A stretch of DNA of 64,000 nucleotides from Ruegeria arenilitoris (lineage in GTDB: Bacteria > Pseudomonadota > Alphaproteobacteria > Rhodobacterales > Rhodobacteraceae), in assembly GCF_013035425.1 (NCBI RefSeq), contig NZ_WQHX01000003.1, positions 199,001 to 263,000 on the forward strand, given 5' to 3'. The number at the start of each line of letters is the position of its first letter. Positions within the stretch are counted from its first letter, which is position 1. The position numbers were made by a program, and so were the translations under genes. This document shows positions 8,703 through 18,671 of this stretch, piece after piece. The notes beneath the pieces were generated by a model, which saw only the letters and a list, made by a program, of their open reading frames with translations, made no database searches and was not told the DNA's origin.

Positions 8703-10088
8703 ATGTTTCGCGCGACACTTATTGTTTTGTCATTGGCATGCGCCACTATGGCCACGGCAGAAACCCGAGTACCGAAGACGCAGTCCGAAATTTCCTTGGG
8801 TTTCGCGCCTGTCGTCAAGCAAGCAGCACCAGCCGTTGTCAATATCTACGCAAAAATCGTGAGGAAGGGTGGTGCAAACCCTTTCTTTTCAGACCCGTTC
8901 TTTCAAGAGTTTTTTGGCCGTGATTTTGGCGCCCCAAGGCCTCGTGTTCAAAATTCGCTGGGTTCTGGAGTAATTTTGACCGAAGACGGATTTGTCGTTT
9001 CGAACTATCATGTCGTCGGATCTGCCACGGAAATCCGCGTGGTCACTACGGACAGGCGCGAGTTTTCGGCTAAAGTGGTGCTGGGAGACGAAGAAAGCGA
9101 CATCGCCATCTTGAGATTGGAGCAAGCTGATAGCCTTCCTTACCTAATAATGCGCGACTCGGATCATGTGGAAGTGGGCGAGTTGGCGTTGGCAATTGGC
9201 AATCCATTCGGGGTGGGGCAGACGGTTTCCTCAGGCATTATCTCAGGTTTGGCACGGACAGGAACCGCAACCGGTAACGCGCGCGGGTATTTCATTCAGA
9301 CCGACGCTGCAATTAACCCCGGCAACTCCGGTGGTGCTTTGATCGATGTGAATGGGAAACTGATCGGAATTAATACCTCGATCCTAACGCGGTCCGGTGG
9401 TTCGAATGGTATTGGTTTTGCCATACCTGCCAATCTGGTTGCTGAATTTCTGAAACAGGCACGTGCTGGCAATTCGAACTTTGTCAGCCCGTGGGCTGGT
9501 ATGGCCGGGCAGCACATGAGCGCAGATATCGCCGAGTCGCTGGGCATTACTATCCCACAAGGCGTGGTCATCTCCGATTTACACATTCTCAGCCCACTGG
9601 CTGACGCCGGGTTGCGTGTAGGTGATGTGGTGACCCATGTCGATGGGGATGAGGTCAACTCCCCCGCTGAAATGAAATTCCGCATGTCTGTATCGGGTGT
9701 TGGTGGAACATCCATCTTAACGCGACTAAGGGACGGCGTGAGCGGAGAAGTTGAAGTAGACCTGATTGAGGCTCCGGACAAGCCAGCGGCAGAAGAAACG
9801 TCTCTTGACGATAAAACTGTATTGCCCGGTTTAAAAGTTGCCCGAGTAAATCCCATTATGATTACAAGCCTTGGATTGGCTCTTTCGCAGACAGGCGTGG
9901 TCGTCGTAGATCCCGGCCCTTACGGTGGTCGTGCTGGCTTGCGGGTCGGCGACGTTCTGAATGCTATAAATGGCGCAGAAATGGAGCGCCCGGGCGACGT
10001 TGTTAGCGCTTTGACCGATCCTGGGCGCAGATTGAACATGAGTATTCAACGTGGCGGGCGTTCTTTATCCCTTCGGTTTCGGTTGTGA
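8703..10088 (+). CDS. DegP/HtrA-family periplasmic serine endoprotease
   Basis: This 461-residue protein has a signal peptide ending near ATMATAE. A trypsin-like domain follows, with the catalytic triad visible as His in VSNYHVVG, Asp in EESDIAILRL and Ser in NPGNSGGAL. Two PDZ domains come after it (GVVISDLHILSPLADAGLR and the C-terminal GVVVVDPGPYGGRAGLRVGD). DegP-type enzymes degrade or refold misfolded envelope proteins. The length is near the usual 450-500 residues. rarA begins 3 bp downstream, suggesting co-transcription. It could equally be the DegQ/MucD type; sequence alone does not separate these. Confidence 0.93.
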   Translation: MFRATLIVLSLACATMATAETRVPKTQSEISLGFAPVVKQAAPAVVNIYAKIVRKGGANPFFSDPFFQEFFGRDFGAPRPRVQNSLGSGVILTEDGFVVSNYHVVGSATEIRVVTTDRREFSAKVVLGDEESDIAILRLEQADSLPYLIMRDSDHVEVGELALAIGNPFGVGQTVSSGIISGLARTGTATGNARGYFIQTDAAINPGNSGGALIDVNGKLIGINTSILTRSGGSNGIGFAIPANLVAEFLKQARAGNSNFVSPWAGMAGQHMSADIAESLGITIPQGVVISDLHILSPLADAGLRVGDVVTHVDGDEVNSPAEMKFRMSVSGVGGTSILTRLRDGVSGEVEVDLIEAPDKPAAEETSLDDKTVLPGLKVARVNPIMITSLGLALSQTGVVVVDPGPYGGRAGLRVGDVLNAINGAEMERPGDVVSALTDPGRRLNMSIQRGGRSLSLRFRL

Positions 10089-10091
10089 TCT

Positions 10092-11411
10092 GTGACTGAT
10101 TTATTCGACACAGGAAAGTCCGAACCTGCCGAAGAACCACACCGACCGCTGGCCGATAGGTTGCGGCCAAAATCGCTGAGCGATGTGATCGGACAGGAAC
10201 AAGTGCTTGGACCAGAAGCACCGTTGGGCGTCATGTTGGCTGCGGGTAGTTTGTCCAGCCTAATATTCTGGGGACCTCCGGGTGTCGGGAAGACCACGAT
10301 CGCGCGACTTCTTGCGCAGGAAACCGATCTACACTTTGTTCAGATCAGTGCGATTTTTACAGGGGTGCCAGACCTGAAAAAGGTTTTCGAGGCTGCGAAA
10401 ATCCGTCGGCAAAACGGTCAAGGCACATTGTTGTTCGTCGACGAAATACATCGTTTCAACAAGGCGCAGCAGGATGGGTTTCTGCCACATATGGAAGATG
10501 GCACGATCTTGTTGGTTGGGGCCACGACTGAAAACCCGTCGTTTGAGTTAAACGCCGCGGTGCTGAGCAGAGCGCAAGTTTTGGTTCTGGAACGCTTGAG
10601 TCTTGCGGATTTGGAACGTTTGACGCAACGGGCTGAAAAAGAACTTGGACGCGCATTGCCGCTGAACCCGGCTGCGCGAGATGCGCTGCAAGAGATGGCA
10701 GATGGCGACGGGCGCGCGTTGCTAAATCTGATCGAACAGATCGCGGCGTGGTCAGTTGATAGGCCTCTGGATCCGGATGCCCTGTCGACGCGCTTGATGC
10801 GAAGGGCTGCCAAATATGACAAGTCTGGAGACGAGCATTACAATCTGATCTCGGCGCTGCATAAATCGGTCCGAGGGTCCGACCCCGATGCGGCCCTTTA
10901 TTGGTTGGCCCGAATGCTGAACGGTGGCGAAGACCCCAGATACCTTGCGCGTCGGATCACCCGGATGGCGGTCGAGGATATTGGTCTTGCCGACCCACAA
11001 GCCCAGGCAATTTGCCTTCAATCCTGGGAGACATACGAAAGATTGGGTTCTCCTGAGGGTGAATTGGCTTTGGCGCAAGCACTCATCTATCTGGCTTTGG
11101 CGCCGAAATCGAACGGGGCCTATATGGGCTATAAGGCGGCGACGCGGCTTGCAAAGCAGTCGGGCAGTGAACCTCCGCCAAAGCATATATTGAACGCGCC
11201 AACGTCCCTAATGAAAGATCAGGGTTATGGGGAAGGGTACGCTTACGATCACGATGCCGAAGACGGATTTTCCGGTCAGAACTACTTTCCCGACGATATG
11301 AAACGCCCGGTCCTGTATCAGCCGGTAGAACGCGGTTTTGAGCGCGAGTTAAAGAAGCGTCTGGAGTATTTCGGTAAGTTGCGAGCGCAGCGGAACTCTG
11401 ATCAAGGCTGA
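10092..11411 (+). CDS. rarA: Replication-associated recombination protein A (AAA+ ATPase)
   Basis: This 439-residue protein has the RarA/MgsA/WRNIP1 layout: the N-terminal LADRLRPKSLSDVIGQEQVL, Walker A GPPGVGKTTIAR, Walker B FVDEIHRFNKAQQD, sensor 1 GATTENPSFELNAAVLSR, and a C-terminal tetramerisation region with GYAYDHDAEDGFSGQNYFPD. It is thought to act at stalled replication forks with SSB and the clamp loader. The start codon is GTG at 10092, 3 bp after the protease stop. Confidence 0.95.
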   Translation: MTDLFDTGKSEPAEEPHRPLADRLRPKSLSDVIGQEQVLGPEAPLGVMLAAGSLSSLIFWGPPGVGKTTIARLLAQETDLHFVQISAIFTGVPDLKKVFEAAKIRRQNGQGTLLFVDEIHRFNKAQQDGFLPHMEDGTILLVGATTENPSFELNAAVLSRAQVLVLERLSLADLERLTQRAEKELGRALPLNPAARDALQEMADGDGRALLNLIEQIAAWSVDRPLDPDALSTRLMRRAAKYDKSGDEHYNLISALHKSVRGSDPDAALYWLARMLNGGEDPRYLARRITRMAVEDIGLADPQAQAICLQSWETYERLGSPEGELALAQALIYLALAPKSNGAYMGYKAATRLAKQSGSEPPPKHILNAPTSLMKDQGYGEGYAYDHDAEDGFSGQNYFPDDMKRPVLYQPVERGFERELKKRLEYFGKLRAQRNSDQG

Positions 11412-11514
11412 CTTGACTCTTTGAACGATGCAGGCGAGAGACGCGCGTGTTTCCGTGCGGGATATTTTAGATTCAATTCGAACGCGTTTGCCGTTTGAAA
11501 TAAGGGACAATGGC

Positions 11515-12558
11515 ATGACTGGCGTGCAAATCGTCACTGTTGCAGAAGGAGACAGCGACCAGCGCTTGGATCGTTGGCTGCGTCGATTGTTTCCGCATGT
11601 CGGCCAAGGTCGCATTGAAAAAATGTGCCGCAAGGGTGAATTGCGCGTCGACGGAGGCAGGGTTAAGGCTTCGACCCGATTGGAAACGGGTCAAGTTGTT
11701 CGTATCCCACCGTTGCCTGATGCAGATCACAAACCGACGGAAACCAAAAAAAGAATTTCTGAGTCTGATGCCAAGATGATCCAATCCTGCGTGATCTACC
11801 GAGACGATCACGTTCTTGCGCTAAATAAGCCTCACGGGTTGCCGGTGCAGGGCGGTAGCGGACAAACGCGCCATGTCGATGGCCTTTCCGAAGCGTTGAG
11901 ATTCGGTTTTGAAGAAAACCCACGCCTGGTACATCGGCTGGATAAAGACACTTCGGGTGTTTTGCTGATGGCGCGTACGCGAGAGGCGGCCAAAGGGCTG
12001 ACGACCGCGTTCCGCCACCGCAATACTCGTAAGATTTACTGGGCGCTGGTCGCGGGCGTCCCAACACCATATCTGGGTGAGATCAAGACTGGGCTGGTTA
12101 AAGCTCCAGGTCACGGTAAGCAAGGTGAAGGCGAAAAGATGATCGCCGTTCACTTAAATGAAATTGACACCACCTCGGGTGCCAAGCGCGCACATACGCT
12201 TTATGCCACTCTTTACCGCGTTGCGGGTCGTGCGGCTTGGGTCGCATTGGAACCTGTAACAGGCCGCACGCATCAATTGCGGGCACACATGGCAGCTATT
12301 GGCCATCCAATAATCGGTGACGGGAAATACGGAGGATCGGGCCAGGAGAACCTAGGCGATGGTTGGGGTGCGCAACTGGGTGGAATTATCAGCCGAAAAC
12401 TGCACCTCCATGCGCGGACTCTGTCCTTTGAACACCCGGTGGCACACAAGCCAATAACCATCTCGGCCCCTCTGCCGGATCATATGAAAAGCAGTTGGGA
12501 CACACTTGGCTGGACCGAAGATCTAGCGGCGGACGACCCGTTTGAGGAGTTGCAATGA
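11515..12558 (+). CDS. RluC/RluD-family 23S rRNA pseudouridine synthase
   Basis: This 347-residue protein has an N-terminal S4 RNA-binding domain (QRLDRWLRRLFPHVGQGRIE...KGELRVDGGR) and a catalytic domain. The catalytic aspartate is in LVHRLDKDTSGVLLMA, and the motif VTGRTHQLRAHMAAIGHPIIGD follows. It isomerises uridines of 23S rRNA; the family is closest in layout to RluC. The ATG at 11515 was preferred over one at 11428 because the S4 domain begins shortly after it. The stop overlaps the next gene by 4 nt. Confidence 0.9.
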   Translation: MTGVQIVTVAEGDSDQRLDRWLRRLFPHVGQGRIEKMCRKGELRVDGGRVKASTRLETGQVVRIPPLPDADHKPTETKKRISESDAKMIQSCVIYRDDHVLALNKPHGLPVQGGSGQTRHVDGLSEALRFGFEENPRLVHRLDKDTSGVLLMARTREAAKGLTTAFRHRNTRKIYWALVAGVPTPYLGEIKTGLVKAPGHGKQGEGEKMIAVHLNEIDTTSGAKRAHTLYATLYRVAGRAAWVALEPVTGRTHQLRAHMAAIGHPIIGDGKYGGSGQENLGDGWGAQLGGIISRKLHLHARTLSFEHPVAHKPITISAPLPDHMKSSWDTLGWTEDLAADDPFEELQ

Positions 12559-13226
12559 CCGCTCCGTTGCGGCTGGTGCTGTTTGACGTCGATGGCACCC
12601 TGGTCGATAGCCAAGGCAGCATCGTTTCCGCCATGACAGCAAGTTTCGAGGCGCTTTCATTGAACGCCCCGCCTCGCTCCGAGACGCTGTCGATTGTGGG
12701 CTTGTCATTGCCGCAGGCAATAAGCCAGTTGGCGCCGGAACATTCCCTAAAGGTACAGGAACGTCTGGTTGAAGGATACAAACAAGCCTATCATGCGAAC
12801 AGGCTGGAGAAGGGTGCAGCCAATTCACCGCTTTATCCAGGAGCACGCAAGGTTATTGAGACGTTGCATTCAGTGCCGGAAATCCTGCTGGGCGTTGCAA
12901 CCGGAAAGTCGCAGCGTGGATTGGACGCTTTATTGGAAGCACATGATCTTGAACGGTTTTTCGTGACCCGGCAGGTTGCCGATCACCATCCGTCGAAACC
13001 ACACCCTTCGATGATAAATACAGCGCTGGCAGAAACAGGAGTCGCTGCGGAAAACGCCTCAATGATTGGCGATACCAGTTTTGACATGGAAATGGCGTCT
13101 GCTGCTGGGGTGGCTGGCATCGGCGTCAGTTGGGGGTATCACCATCGGTCATCGCTTACAGCAGCAGTTTCTGTGATCGACAGTTTTGACCTTTTGCCGA
13201 GTGTGCTGGCCGAGATTTGGGAATAA
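12555..13226 (+). CDS. HAD-superfamily phosphatase, phosphoglycolate phosphatase-like
   Basis: This 223-residue protein has the HAD motifs FDVDGTLVDSQG (nucleophile and acid aspartates), a cap-domain insertion, a lysine in SKPHPSM and the acidic motif IGDTSFDMEMA. It resembles the Gph subgroup that hydrolyses small phosphate esters; the substrate cannot be read from the sequence. It overlaps the preceding pseudouridine synthase gene by 4 nt and is followed almost directly by ATP12, a neighbourhood often conserved in Rhodobacterales. Confidence 0.85.
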   Translation: MTAPLRLVLFDVDGTLVDSQGSIVSAMTASFEALSLNAPPRSETLSIVGLSLPQAISQLAPEHSLKVQERLVEGYKQAYHANRLEKGAANSPLYPGARKVIETLHSVPEILLGVATGKSQRGLDALLEAHDLERFFVTRQVADHHPSKPHPSMINTALAETGVAAENASMIGDTSFDMEMASAAGVAGIGVSWGYHHRSSLTAAVSVIDSFDLLPSVLAEIWE

Positions 13227-13231
13227 ATGGC

Positions 13232-13939
13232 ATGAGCGATTGGAAACCGAAACGTTTCTGGACCGATAGTGTCGTTGTCCAGACAGAAGACGGGTTCACC
13301 GTTGAGCTTGATGGTCGGCGTGTCAGAACCCCGGCAAAGGAAGGGCTAATACTGCCCACGAGTGCTATGGCGCAAGCCGTTGCCGAAGAATGGGATGCGC
13401 AAGAAAAGGTCGTGGATCCAAACACGATGCCTTTTACCCGTTCTGCCAATGCAGCAATCGATAAGGTGCGTATTCAACATGCCGAAGTAGCGGACATGCT
13501 TGCCGATTATGGCGATTCGGACTTGCTCTGTTATCGCGCCACGCATCCAGAGGCGCTGCAAATGCGCCAAGCTGAACAATGGGACCCAGCGTTGGACTGG
13601 GCGGCCGATACCTTGGGTGCTCGCCTGTATCCGGTAGTTGGCGTATTGCATCAGCCGCAACCTACTGAAGCTGTTGAAACCTTACGGAAGAAAGTCCATG
13701 CGCTGGATGCCTTCAAACTGGCGGCTTTTCACGATCTTGTCAGTCTATCGGGGTCATTGATCCTGGGGTTTGCGGCGGCACACGGCTGGCGCGAGGCATC
13801 GGAAATCTGGACAATTTCCCGGTTGGACGAGCTTTGGCAGATAGAACAATGGGGTCATGATGATGAGGCAGACGCGGTATCGGAAACAAAAAGGGCCGCC
13901 TTTTTGCACGCCAAACGCTTCTTTGATCTATCTTTTTGA
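13232..13939 (+). CDS. ATP12-family F1-ATPase assembly chaperone
   Basis: This 235-residue protein begins MSDWKPKRFWTDSVVVQTED and carries GFTVELDGRRVRTPAKEGLILPT and EWDAQEKVVDPNTMPFTRSAN split over adjacent blocks, both typical of ATP12 proteins. ATP12 binds the F1 alpha subunit during assembly; it is characteristic of mitochondria and alphaproteobacteria, which supports the taxonomic reading. The start at 13232 gives the family N-terminus; an ATG at 13217 overlaps the end of the HAD gene and is less likely. Confidence 0.9.
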   Translation: MSDWKPKRFWTDSVVVQTEDGFTVELDGRRVRTPAKEGLILPTSAMAQAVAEEWDAQEKVVDPNTMPFTRSANAAIDKVRIQHAEVADMLADYGDSDLLCYRATHPEALQMRQAEQWDPALDWAADTLGARLYPVVGVLHQPQPTEAVETLRKKVHALDAFKLAAFHDLVSLSGSLILGFAAAHGWREASEIWTISRLDELWQIEQWGHDDEADAVSETKRAAFLHAKRFFDLSF

Positions 13940-14145
13940 TCCTTGTTGCGCGTTTTTAGTGCGTGACAACAAAAACCTGTGCCTCTGACTCATCGATTTA
14001 CTTGATCCTGCCCTTGACGTTTGTCAATGAATGCGCCCAAACTCAGGCCACTAAAGGGGAGACACCTTTTGGATAACCTTTCCGGCATGAAAATGTCGGA
14101 TCGAACTGTCCCTAGAAAGGGACGGAAAATCAGGAAGAGGTAAAA

Positions 14146-15162
14146 ATGAAAAAATCCGTAATCTTGGGCGCGGCAACGATTGCCGGTCTGGCTGCCGGTG
14201 CAGCTGCGGCGGGTACCGTGGACGATGTCAAAGCGCGCGGCAAGCTGAACTGCGGCGTTACAACTGGTCTGGTCGGCTTTGCGGCACCAGACGCAAATGG
14301 CGAGTGGAAAGGCTTTGACGTTTCGCTTTGTCGCGCAGTTGCTGCTGCTGTTCTGGGCGATGCCAGCGCTGTGGAATTCGTTCCAACCACTGGTAAAACA
14401 CGCTTTACCGCGCTGGCTTCGGGCGAAATCGATATGCTGGCCCGTAACACCACGTGGACATTCAGCCGCGACGTCGATCTGAAATTCGAATTCACTGGCG
14501 TTAACTATTATGACGGTCAGGGCTTCATGGTTCCCAAGGCACTGGGCGTCAGCTCGGCTAAGGAACTGGATGGCGCAACCGTCTGCATCCAGACCGGCAC
14601 CACCACCGAGCTGAATCTGGCGGACTTCTTCCGCTCGAACAACATCAGCTATGAGCCGGTCCCGATCGAAACAAACGCAGAAGCGCAGCAACAGTATCTG
14701 GCTGGTGCATGTGATGTTTACACCACTGATGCTTCGGGCCTGGCGGCGACTCGCGCTACGTTCGAAAACCCTGGTGATCACGTACTGCTGCCCGAAATCA
14801 TCTCGAAAGAGCCTCTGGGTCCGCTGGTCCGTCACGGCGACCACGAGTGGGGCGACGTTGTACGTTGGACACTGAACGCGTTGATCTCGGCTGAAGAGCT
14901 GGGTGTTACCTCGGCAAATATTGACGAGATGGCAGCTGGAACCAACAATCCAGAAGTCAACCGTCTGCTGGGTACCGAAGGCACCTTGGGCGAGATGCTT
15001 GGGCTGGACGCCGACTGGGCTGCAAAAGCCATCAAAGCCGGCGGCAACTATGGTGAAATCTTTGCGACCAACATCGGTGAGGAAACGCCGATTGGTCTGG
15101 CACGCGGCCTGAACGCGCAGTGGACCGAAGGTGGCCTGCTGTACTCACCGCCGTTCCGTTAA
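14146..15162 (+). CDS. aapJ: General L-amino acid ABC transporter, periplasmic binding protein
   Basis: This 338-residue protein has a signal peptide (MKKSVILGAATIAGLAAGAA) and a type-2 periplasmic binding fold starting VDDVKARGKLNCGVTTGLVG. Motifs such as FDVSLCRAVAAAVLGD, RNTTWTFSRD and VCIQTGTTTELNLADFF match AapJ/BztA proteins. It delivers a broad range of L-amino acids to AapQM. It is the first of four aap genes and is separated from aapQ by 125 bp that contain a strong hairpin, which fits the usual excess of binding protein over permease. Confidence 0.95.
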   Translation: MKKSVILGAATIAGLAAGAAAAGTVDDVKARGKLNCGVTTGLVGFAAPDANGEWKGFDVSLCRAVAAAVLGDASAVEFVPTTGKTRFTALASGEIDMLARNTTWTFSRDVDLKFEFTGVNYYDGQGFMVPKALGVSSAKELDGATVCIQTGTTTELNLADFFRSNNISYEPVPIETNAEAQQQYLAGACDVYTTDASGLAATRATFENPGDHVLLPEIISKEPLGPLVRHGDHEWGDVVRWTLNALISAEELGVTSANIDEMAAGTNNPEVNRLLGTEGTLGEMLGLDADWAAKAIKAGGNYGEIFATNIGEETPIGLARGLNAQWTEGGLLYSPPFR

Positions 15163-15174
15163 GACACCAATTGG

Positions 15175-15202
15175 AAAGGGCGCAGGGCAACTTGCGCCCT
15201 TT
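15175..15202 (+). terminator. Intercistronic hairpin between aapJ and aapQ
   Basis: AAAGGGCGCA (15175-15184) and TGCGCCCTTT (15193-15202) form a perfect 10-bp stem with an 8-nt loop, followed by TCG. It lies 12 bases after the aapJ stop. Such hairpins after binding-protein genes commonly give partial termination or stabilise the 5' part of the message. Confidence 0.65.
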
Positions 15203-15287
15203 TCGTAACTAAAAGCTGCGGACAAATACAGAGTGGGGTCAACCCCGCCAAGACAGAAGAATCCGCAAGCCACGGGGACTCCATAAT

Positions 15288-16520
15288 ATGTCGACCATGA
15301 CAGACCCGCCGAAAGCTGATTTTCGGTTGTCGATGCTCATAAACGATACCCGCTATCGCTCGTTAACATTTCAGGTGATCGCGGCCATCGTTATTGCGCT
15401 TAGTATCTGGTATCTTGGCAACAACCTTATCCAGAACCTGAGGGCCGCGGGCCTTAACATTTCCTATTCGTTCTTGGGGGATCCTTCCGGGTACGATATC
15501 AACCAGCGTTTGATAGAATATGATAGCCAGTCTTCGCACGGACGTGCGGCTGTTGTGGGTATCCTAAATACACTGCTGGTAGCCTTTCTAGCCTGTATTA
15601 CAGCAACGATTTTCGGCGTGGTCGCCGGTGTTCTGAGGCTGTCGAATAACTGGCTTGTTTCAAAACTGATGGCGATTTACGTCGAGATTTTCCGAAATAT
15701 TCCGGTTCTGATCTGGATCATCATCATTTTCACGATCATGACGGCGGTGCTGCCGGGGCCTCGCGCCTTTCGGGGCGAAAACCCGACCTCCAGCATGCTG
15801 TTTGACCTGTTTGCTTTCACCAACCGTGGTGTTTATGTTCCCCGGCCTGAATTTGCCAATGGCCTATTCGGCGCGACTATATTGAACTGGCTATTGGTTC
15901 TGGCAGTGTTGGTTGGGTCGTGGTTTGCGACCCGTGAAATCGACAGGCGCGCTACAAAAACGCAAGAAGAAACGGGTGAACGGCCAAAGACTATGATCTT
16001 GAATCTGGCTGTTTGGCTGGTCCCATTTGCCATCCTGATGTTCCTAATGGGACTCACGTGGGACGTTCCCGCGCTGAAAGGCTTTAATTTCAGCGGTGGT
16101 ATTAAGGTAGGCGGTCCGCTTATCGCGCTTTGGTTTGCTCTTTCGATTTATACTGGCGCGTTTATCGCGGAAAACGTCCGTGCTGGCATCCAAGCGATCT
16201 CGAAAGGTCAGACAGAGGCAGCGGCTGCTTTGGGGCTGCGTCCTGGGCGCGTCATGAATCTTGTGATCCTGCCACAGGCGTTGCGGGTTATCATTCCGCC
16301 GCTGATATCTCAGTACCTCAACATCACCAAGAACTCGTCGCTGGCGATTGCTGTTGGCTATGCCGACATCACTGCGACCTTAGGCGGTATCACGCTGAAC
16401 CAGACGGGTCGCGCGATTGAGTGTGTATTGCTATTGATGCTCTTCTATCTGACAGCTTCGCTGCTGATCTCGATGGTGATGAACATCTACAACGCATCCG
16501 TCAAGTTGAAGGAGCGCTGA
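15288..16520 (+). CDS. aapQ: General L-amino acid ABC transporter, permease AapQ
   Basis: This 410-residue permease has an N-terminal membrane segment (FQVIAAIVIALSIWYLGNNL), the His/Glu/Gln permease signature region (VEIFRNIPVLIWI), a long insertion typical of AapQ/BztB, and the EAA loop (AAAALGLRPGRVMNLVILPQ). It pairs with AapM in the membrane. aapM begins 3 bp after its stop. Confidence 0.94.
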   Translation: MSTMTDPPKADFRLSMLINDTRYRSLTFQVIAAIVIALSIWYLGNNLIQNLRAAGLNISYSFLGDPSGYDINQRLIEYDSQSSHGRAAVVGILNTLLVAFLACITATIFGVVAGVLRLSNNWLVSKLMAIYVEIFRNIPVLIWIIIIFTIMTAVLPGPRAFRGENPTSSMLFDLFAFTNRGVYVPRPEFANGLFGATILNWLLVLAVLVGSWFATREIDRRATKTQEETGERPKTMILNLAVWLVPFAILMFLMGLTWDVPALKGFNFSGGIKVGGPLIALWFALSIYTGAFIAENVRAGIQAISKGQTEAAAALGLRPGRVMNLVILPQALRVIIPPLISQYLNITKNSSLAIAVGYADITATLGGITLNQTGRAIECVLLLMLFYLTASLLISMVMNIYNASVKLKER

Positions 16521-16523
16521 GCC

Positions 16524-17822
16524 ATGGCCGATCAAACAACAAACCCGATCGCATTCGTGGCAGAAGGCACAATTCCTCCTTCGCCGCCTCCGGCACGAGA
16601 AACCGGAGTGGTCAAGTGGCTACGTGAAAACCTGTTTTCAGGTGTCACGAACACTATCTTGACCGTTCTGTCGTTGATCCTGATTTACCTTCTGCTCAAG
16701 AACACGTTGCCGTGGATCTTGAACGGGGTTTGGCAAGCTAACTCGTTGGCTGAGTGTCGAGAAATCCTGGATGGAAAGACAGGCGCATGTTTTGCGGTGC
16801 TGACTGAACGTTGGCCACAACTGATCTACGGGTTCAAATATCCCGTTGATGCCTATTGGCGACCAAATCTGGCCTTTATCCTGATGCTGGTAGCCTTTGC
16901 GCCGGTTCTATTCTTCGATTTGCCGCGCAAAATGCTGGTGTTCACGGCGCTCTACCCGTTCTTGGCCTTCTGGCTGATCTGGGGTGGCACCATTTTGGTT
17001 CCACTCGTGGCTCTGCTGGGCTGTGTTGCCGGTGGTGCTGTGTTCCAGAAGTTTGGCAAGAACAGTTTCGCCGCAGGTTTCTTTGGAGCAATCGTTGTCG
17101 CGCTGGTCGTCTGGAATGTTGGCGGCGCTCTAATCCCCGAAGGAGCCTCCGAGAACGCGTGGCTGACGGCTGTTCCCAGCCGTGACCTGGGCGGCTTCAT
17201 GCTGAACATGATGCTTGGCGTTACCTGTGTGTCGCTGTCCATTCCACTGGGCATTGCCCTGGCTCTTGGGCGTCAATCAGACATGCCATTAATCAAATGG
17301 GTAAGTGTCATTTTCATCGAGTTCATCCGTGGCGTGCCGCTAATCACGCTGCTATTCGTGGCGTCGGTGATGCTGGCTTATTTCTTCCCGCCGGAAAGCA
17401 CAGTTGATCTGTTCTTGCGTGTGGTGATTATGATCACCATGTTTTCGGCAGCCTATATCGCTGAGGTCATTCGAGGCGGTCTGGCCGCCCTACCGCGCGG
17501 GCAGTACGAAGCAGCAGACAGTCTGGGCCTTGATTACCCGCAGGCAATGCGGCTGATCATTCTGCCTCAGGCGCTGAAAATCTCGATCCCTGGTATCGTG
17601 AACGTGGCTGTTGGCCTGTTTAAGGACACCACACTGGTTTCGGTCATCTCGATGTTCGACCTGGTGGGCATGATCCGGGGCCCAATTCTGGCGTCTACCG
17701 AGTGGAACGGCGTCTATTGGGAGCTTTTAGGTTTTGCCGCGCTTCTGTTCTTTGTCGTCTGCTACGGCATTTCTCAATATTCACAGTGGCTCGAGCGTCG
17801 CCTTGCCACCGATCATCGTTAA
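16524..17822 (+). CDS. aapM: General L-amino acid ABC transporter, permease AapM
   Basis: This 432-residue permease has several transmembrane segments, FIEFIRGVPLITLLFVASV and the EAA loop ADSLGLDYPQAMRLIILPQA. The long N-terminal half, with an extra set of hydrophobic helices before the conserved permease domain, is the normal AapM/BztC architecture. The spacing of 3 bp from aapQ and 12 bp to aapP shows one transcription unit. Confidence 0.94.
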   Translation: MADQTTNPIAFVAEGTIPPSPPPARETGVVKWLRENLFSGVTNTILTVLSLILIYLLLKNTLPWILNGVWQANSLAECREILDGKTGACFAVLTERWPQLIYGFKYPVDAYWRPNLAFILMLVAFAPVLFFDLPRKMLVFTALYPFLAFWLIWGGTILVPLVALLGCVAGGAVFQKFGKNSFAAGFFGAIVVALVVWNVGGALIPEGASENAWLTAVPSRDLGGFMLNMMLGVTCVSLSIPLGIALALGRQSDMPLIKWVSVIFIEFIRGVPLITLLFVASVMLAYFFPPESTVDLFLRVVIMITMFSAAYIAEVIRGGLAALPRGQYEAADSLGLDYPQAMRLIILPQALKISIPGIVNVAVGLFKDTTLVSVISMFDLVGMIRGPILASTEWNGVYWELLGFAALLFFVVCYGISQYSQWLERRLATDHR

Positions 17823-17834
17823 GGAGTTCAACGC

Positions 17835-18626
17835 ATGTCTGAACTTGCAATTGACCGCGAAATCGACCGCTCCAAAATGCAGGTGAGCGACGAGGTCGCC
17901 ATCGAAATCAACGCAATGAACAAGTGGTACGGATCGTTCCATGTGCTTAGGGACATCAATCTGACCGTTAATCAGGGCGAGAGGATCGTGATCGCGGGGC
18001 CTTCGGGTTCCGGTAAGTCTACTCTGATCCGCTGTCTGAACGCGCTGGAAGAACACCAGCAGGGTAAGATCGTTGTCGACGGGATCGAATTGTCGAACGA
18101 CCTGAAGAACATCGACAAGATCCGGTCCGAGGTGGGGATGGTGTTCCAACACTTCAACCTTTTCCCGCACCTTACCATTCTGGAGAACTGCACACTTGCG
18201 CCGATTTGGGTAAGAAAAACGCCTAAGAGGGAAGCTGAAGAGCGCGCGATGCACTTCCTGGAAAAGGTTAAGATTCCTGAGCAAGCTGACAAGTATCCGG
18301 GTCAGTTGTCCGGTGGTCAGCAGCAGCGCGTCGCTATCGCACGCAGCCTTTGCATGATGCCCCGGATCATGCTGTTCGATGAACCTACCTCGGCGCTCGA
18401 CCCAGAAATGATCAAAGAGGTGCTGGACACCATGATCGAACTTGCCGAAGAAGGCATGACCATGTTGTGCGTGACGCATGAGATGGGGTTCGCTCGTCAG
18501 GTCGCAAACCGCGTTATCTTTATGGATGCCGGTCAGATCGTGGAGCAGAACGAGCCAGAAGAGTTCTTCAATAATCCTCAGAGTGAACGGACCAAGCTGT
18601 TCCTCAGCCAAATTCTCGGCCACTAA
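17835..18626 (+). CDS. aapP: General L-amino acid ABC transporter, ATP-binding protein
   Basis: This 263-residue ATPase has Walker [13 protein letters not shown], the Q-loop [14 protein letters not shown], signature [14 protein letters not shown], Walker [13 protein letters not shown] and switch histidine in CVTHEMGF. It drives the AapQM permease. A ribosome-binding site AAGGAG lies directly before it. It ends the aapJQMP operon and is followed by a shared terminator. Confidence 0.95.
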   Translation: MSELAIDREIDRSKMQVSDEVAIEINAMNKWYGSFHVLRDINLTVNQGERIVIAGPSGSGKSTLIRCLNALEEHQQGKIVVDGIELSNDLKNIDKIRSEVGMVFQHFNLFPHLTILENCTLAPIWVRKTPKREAEERAMHFLEKVKIPEQADKYPGQLSGGQQQRVAIARSLCMMPRIMLFDEPTSALDPEMIKEVLDTMIELAEEGMTMLCVTHEMGFARQVANRVIFMDAGQIVEQNEPEEFFNNPQSERTKLFLSQILGH

Positions 18627-18647
18627 ATCATGTGAAATACCCAAAAG

Positions 18648-18671
18648 AGGCGGGGTTCAGCCCCGCCTTTT
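18648..18671. terminator. Bidirectional terminator between aapP and the SixA-like gene
   Basis: AGGCGGGG (18648-18655) and CCCCGCCT (18661-18668) form an 8-bp stem with the 5-nt loop TTCAG. It is flanked by AAAAG on the left and TTTTG on the right, so it works on both strands. The stop codon of the minus-strand phosphatase gene (18657-18659) lies inside the loop. Confidence 0.85.

Noticed and set aside
13990..14844. 284-codon minus-strand frame opposite aapJ
   Set aside because: It overlaps the leader and most of a certain gene, with no signal or domain.
17781..18644. 287-codon minus-strand frame opposite aapP
   Set aside because: It overlaps the complete ATP-binding protein gene and has no motif; it is a shadow frame.
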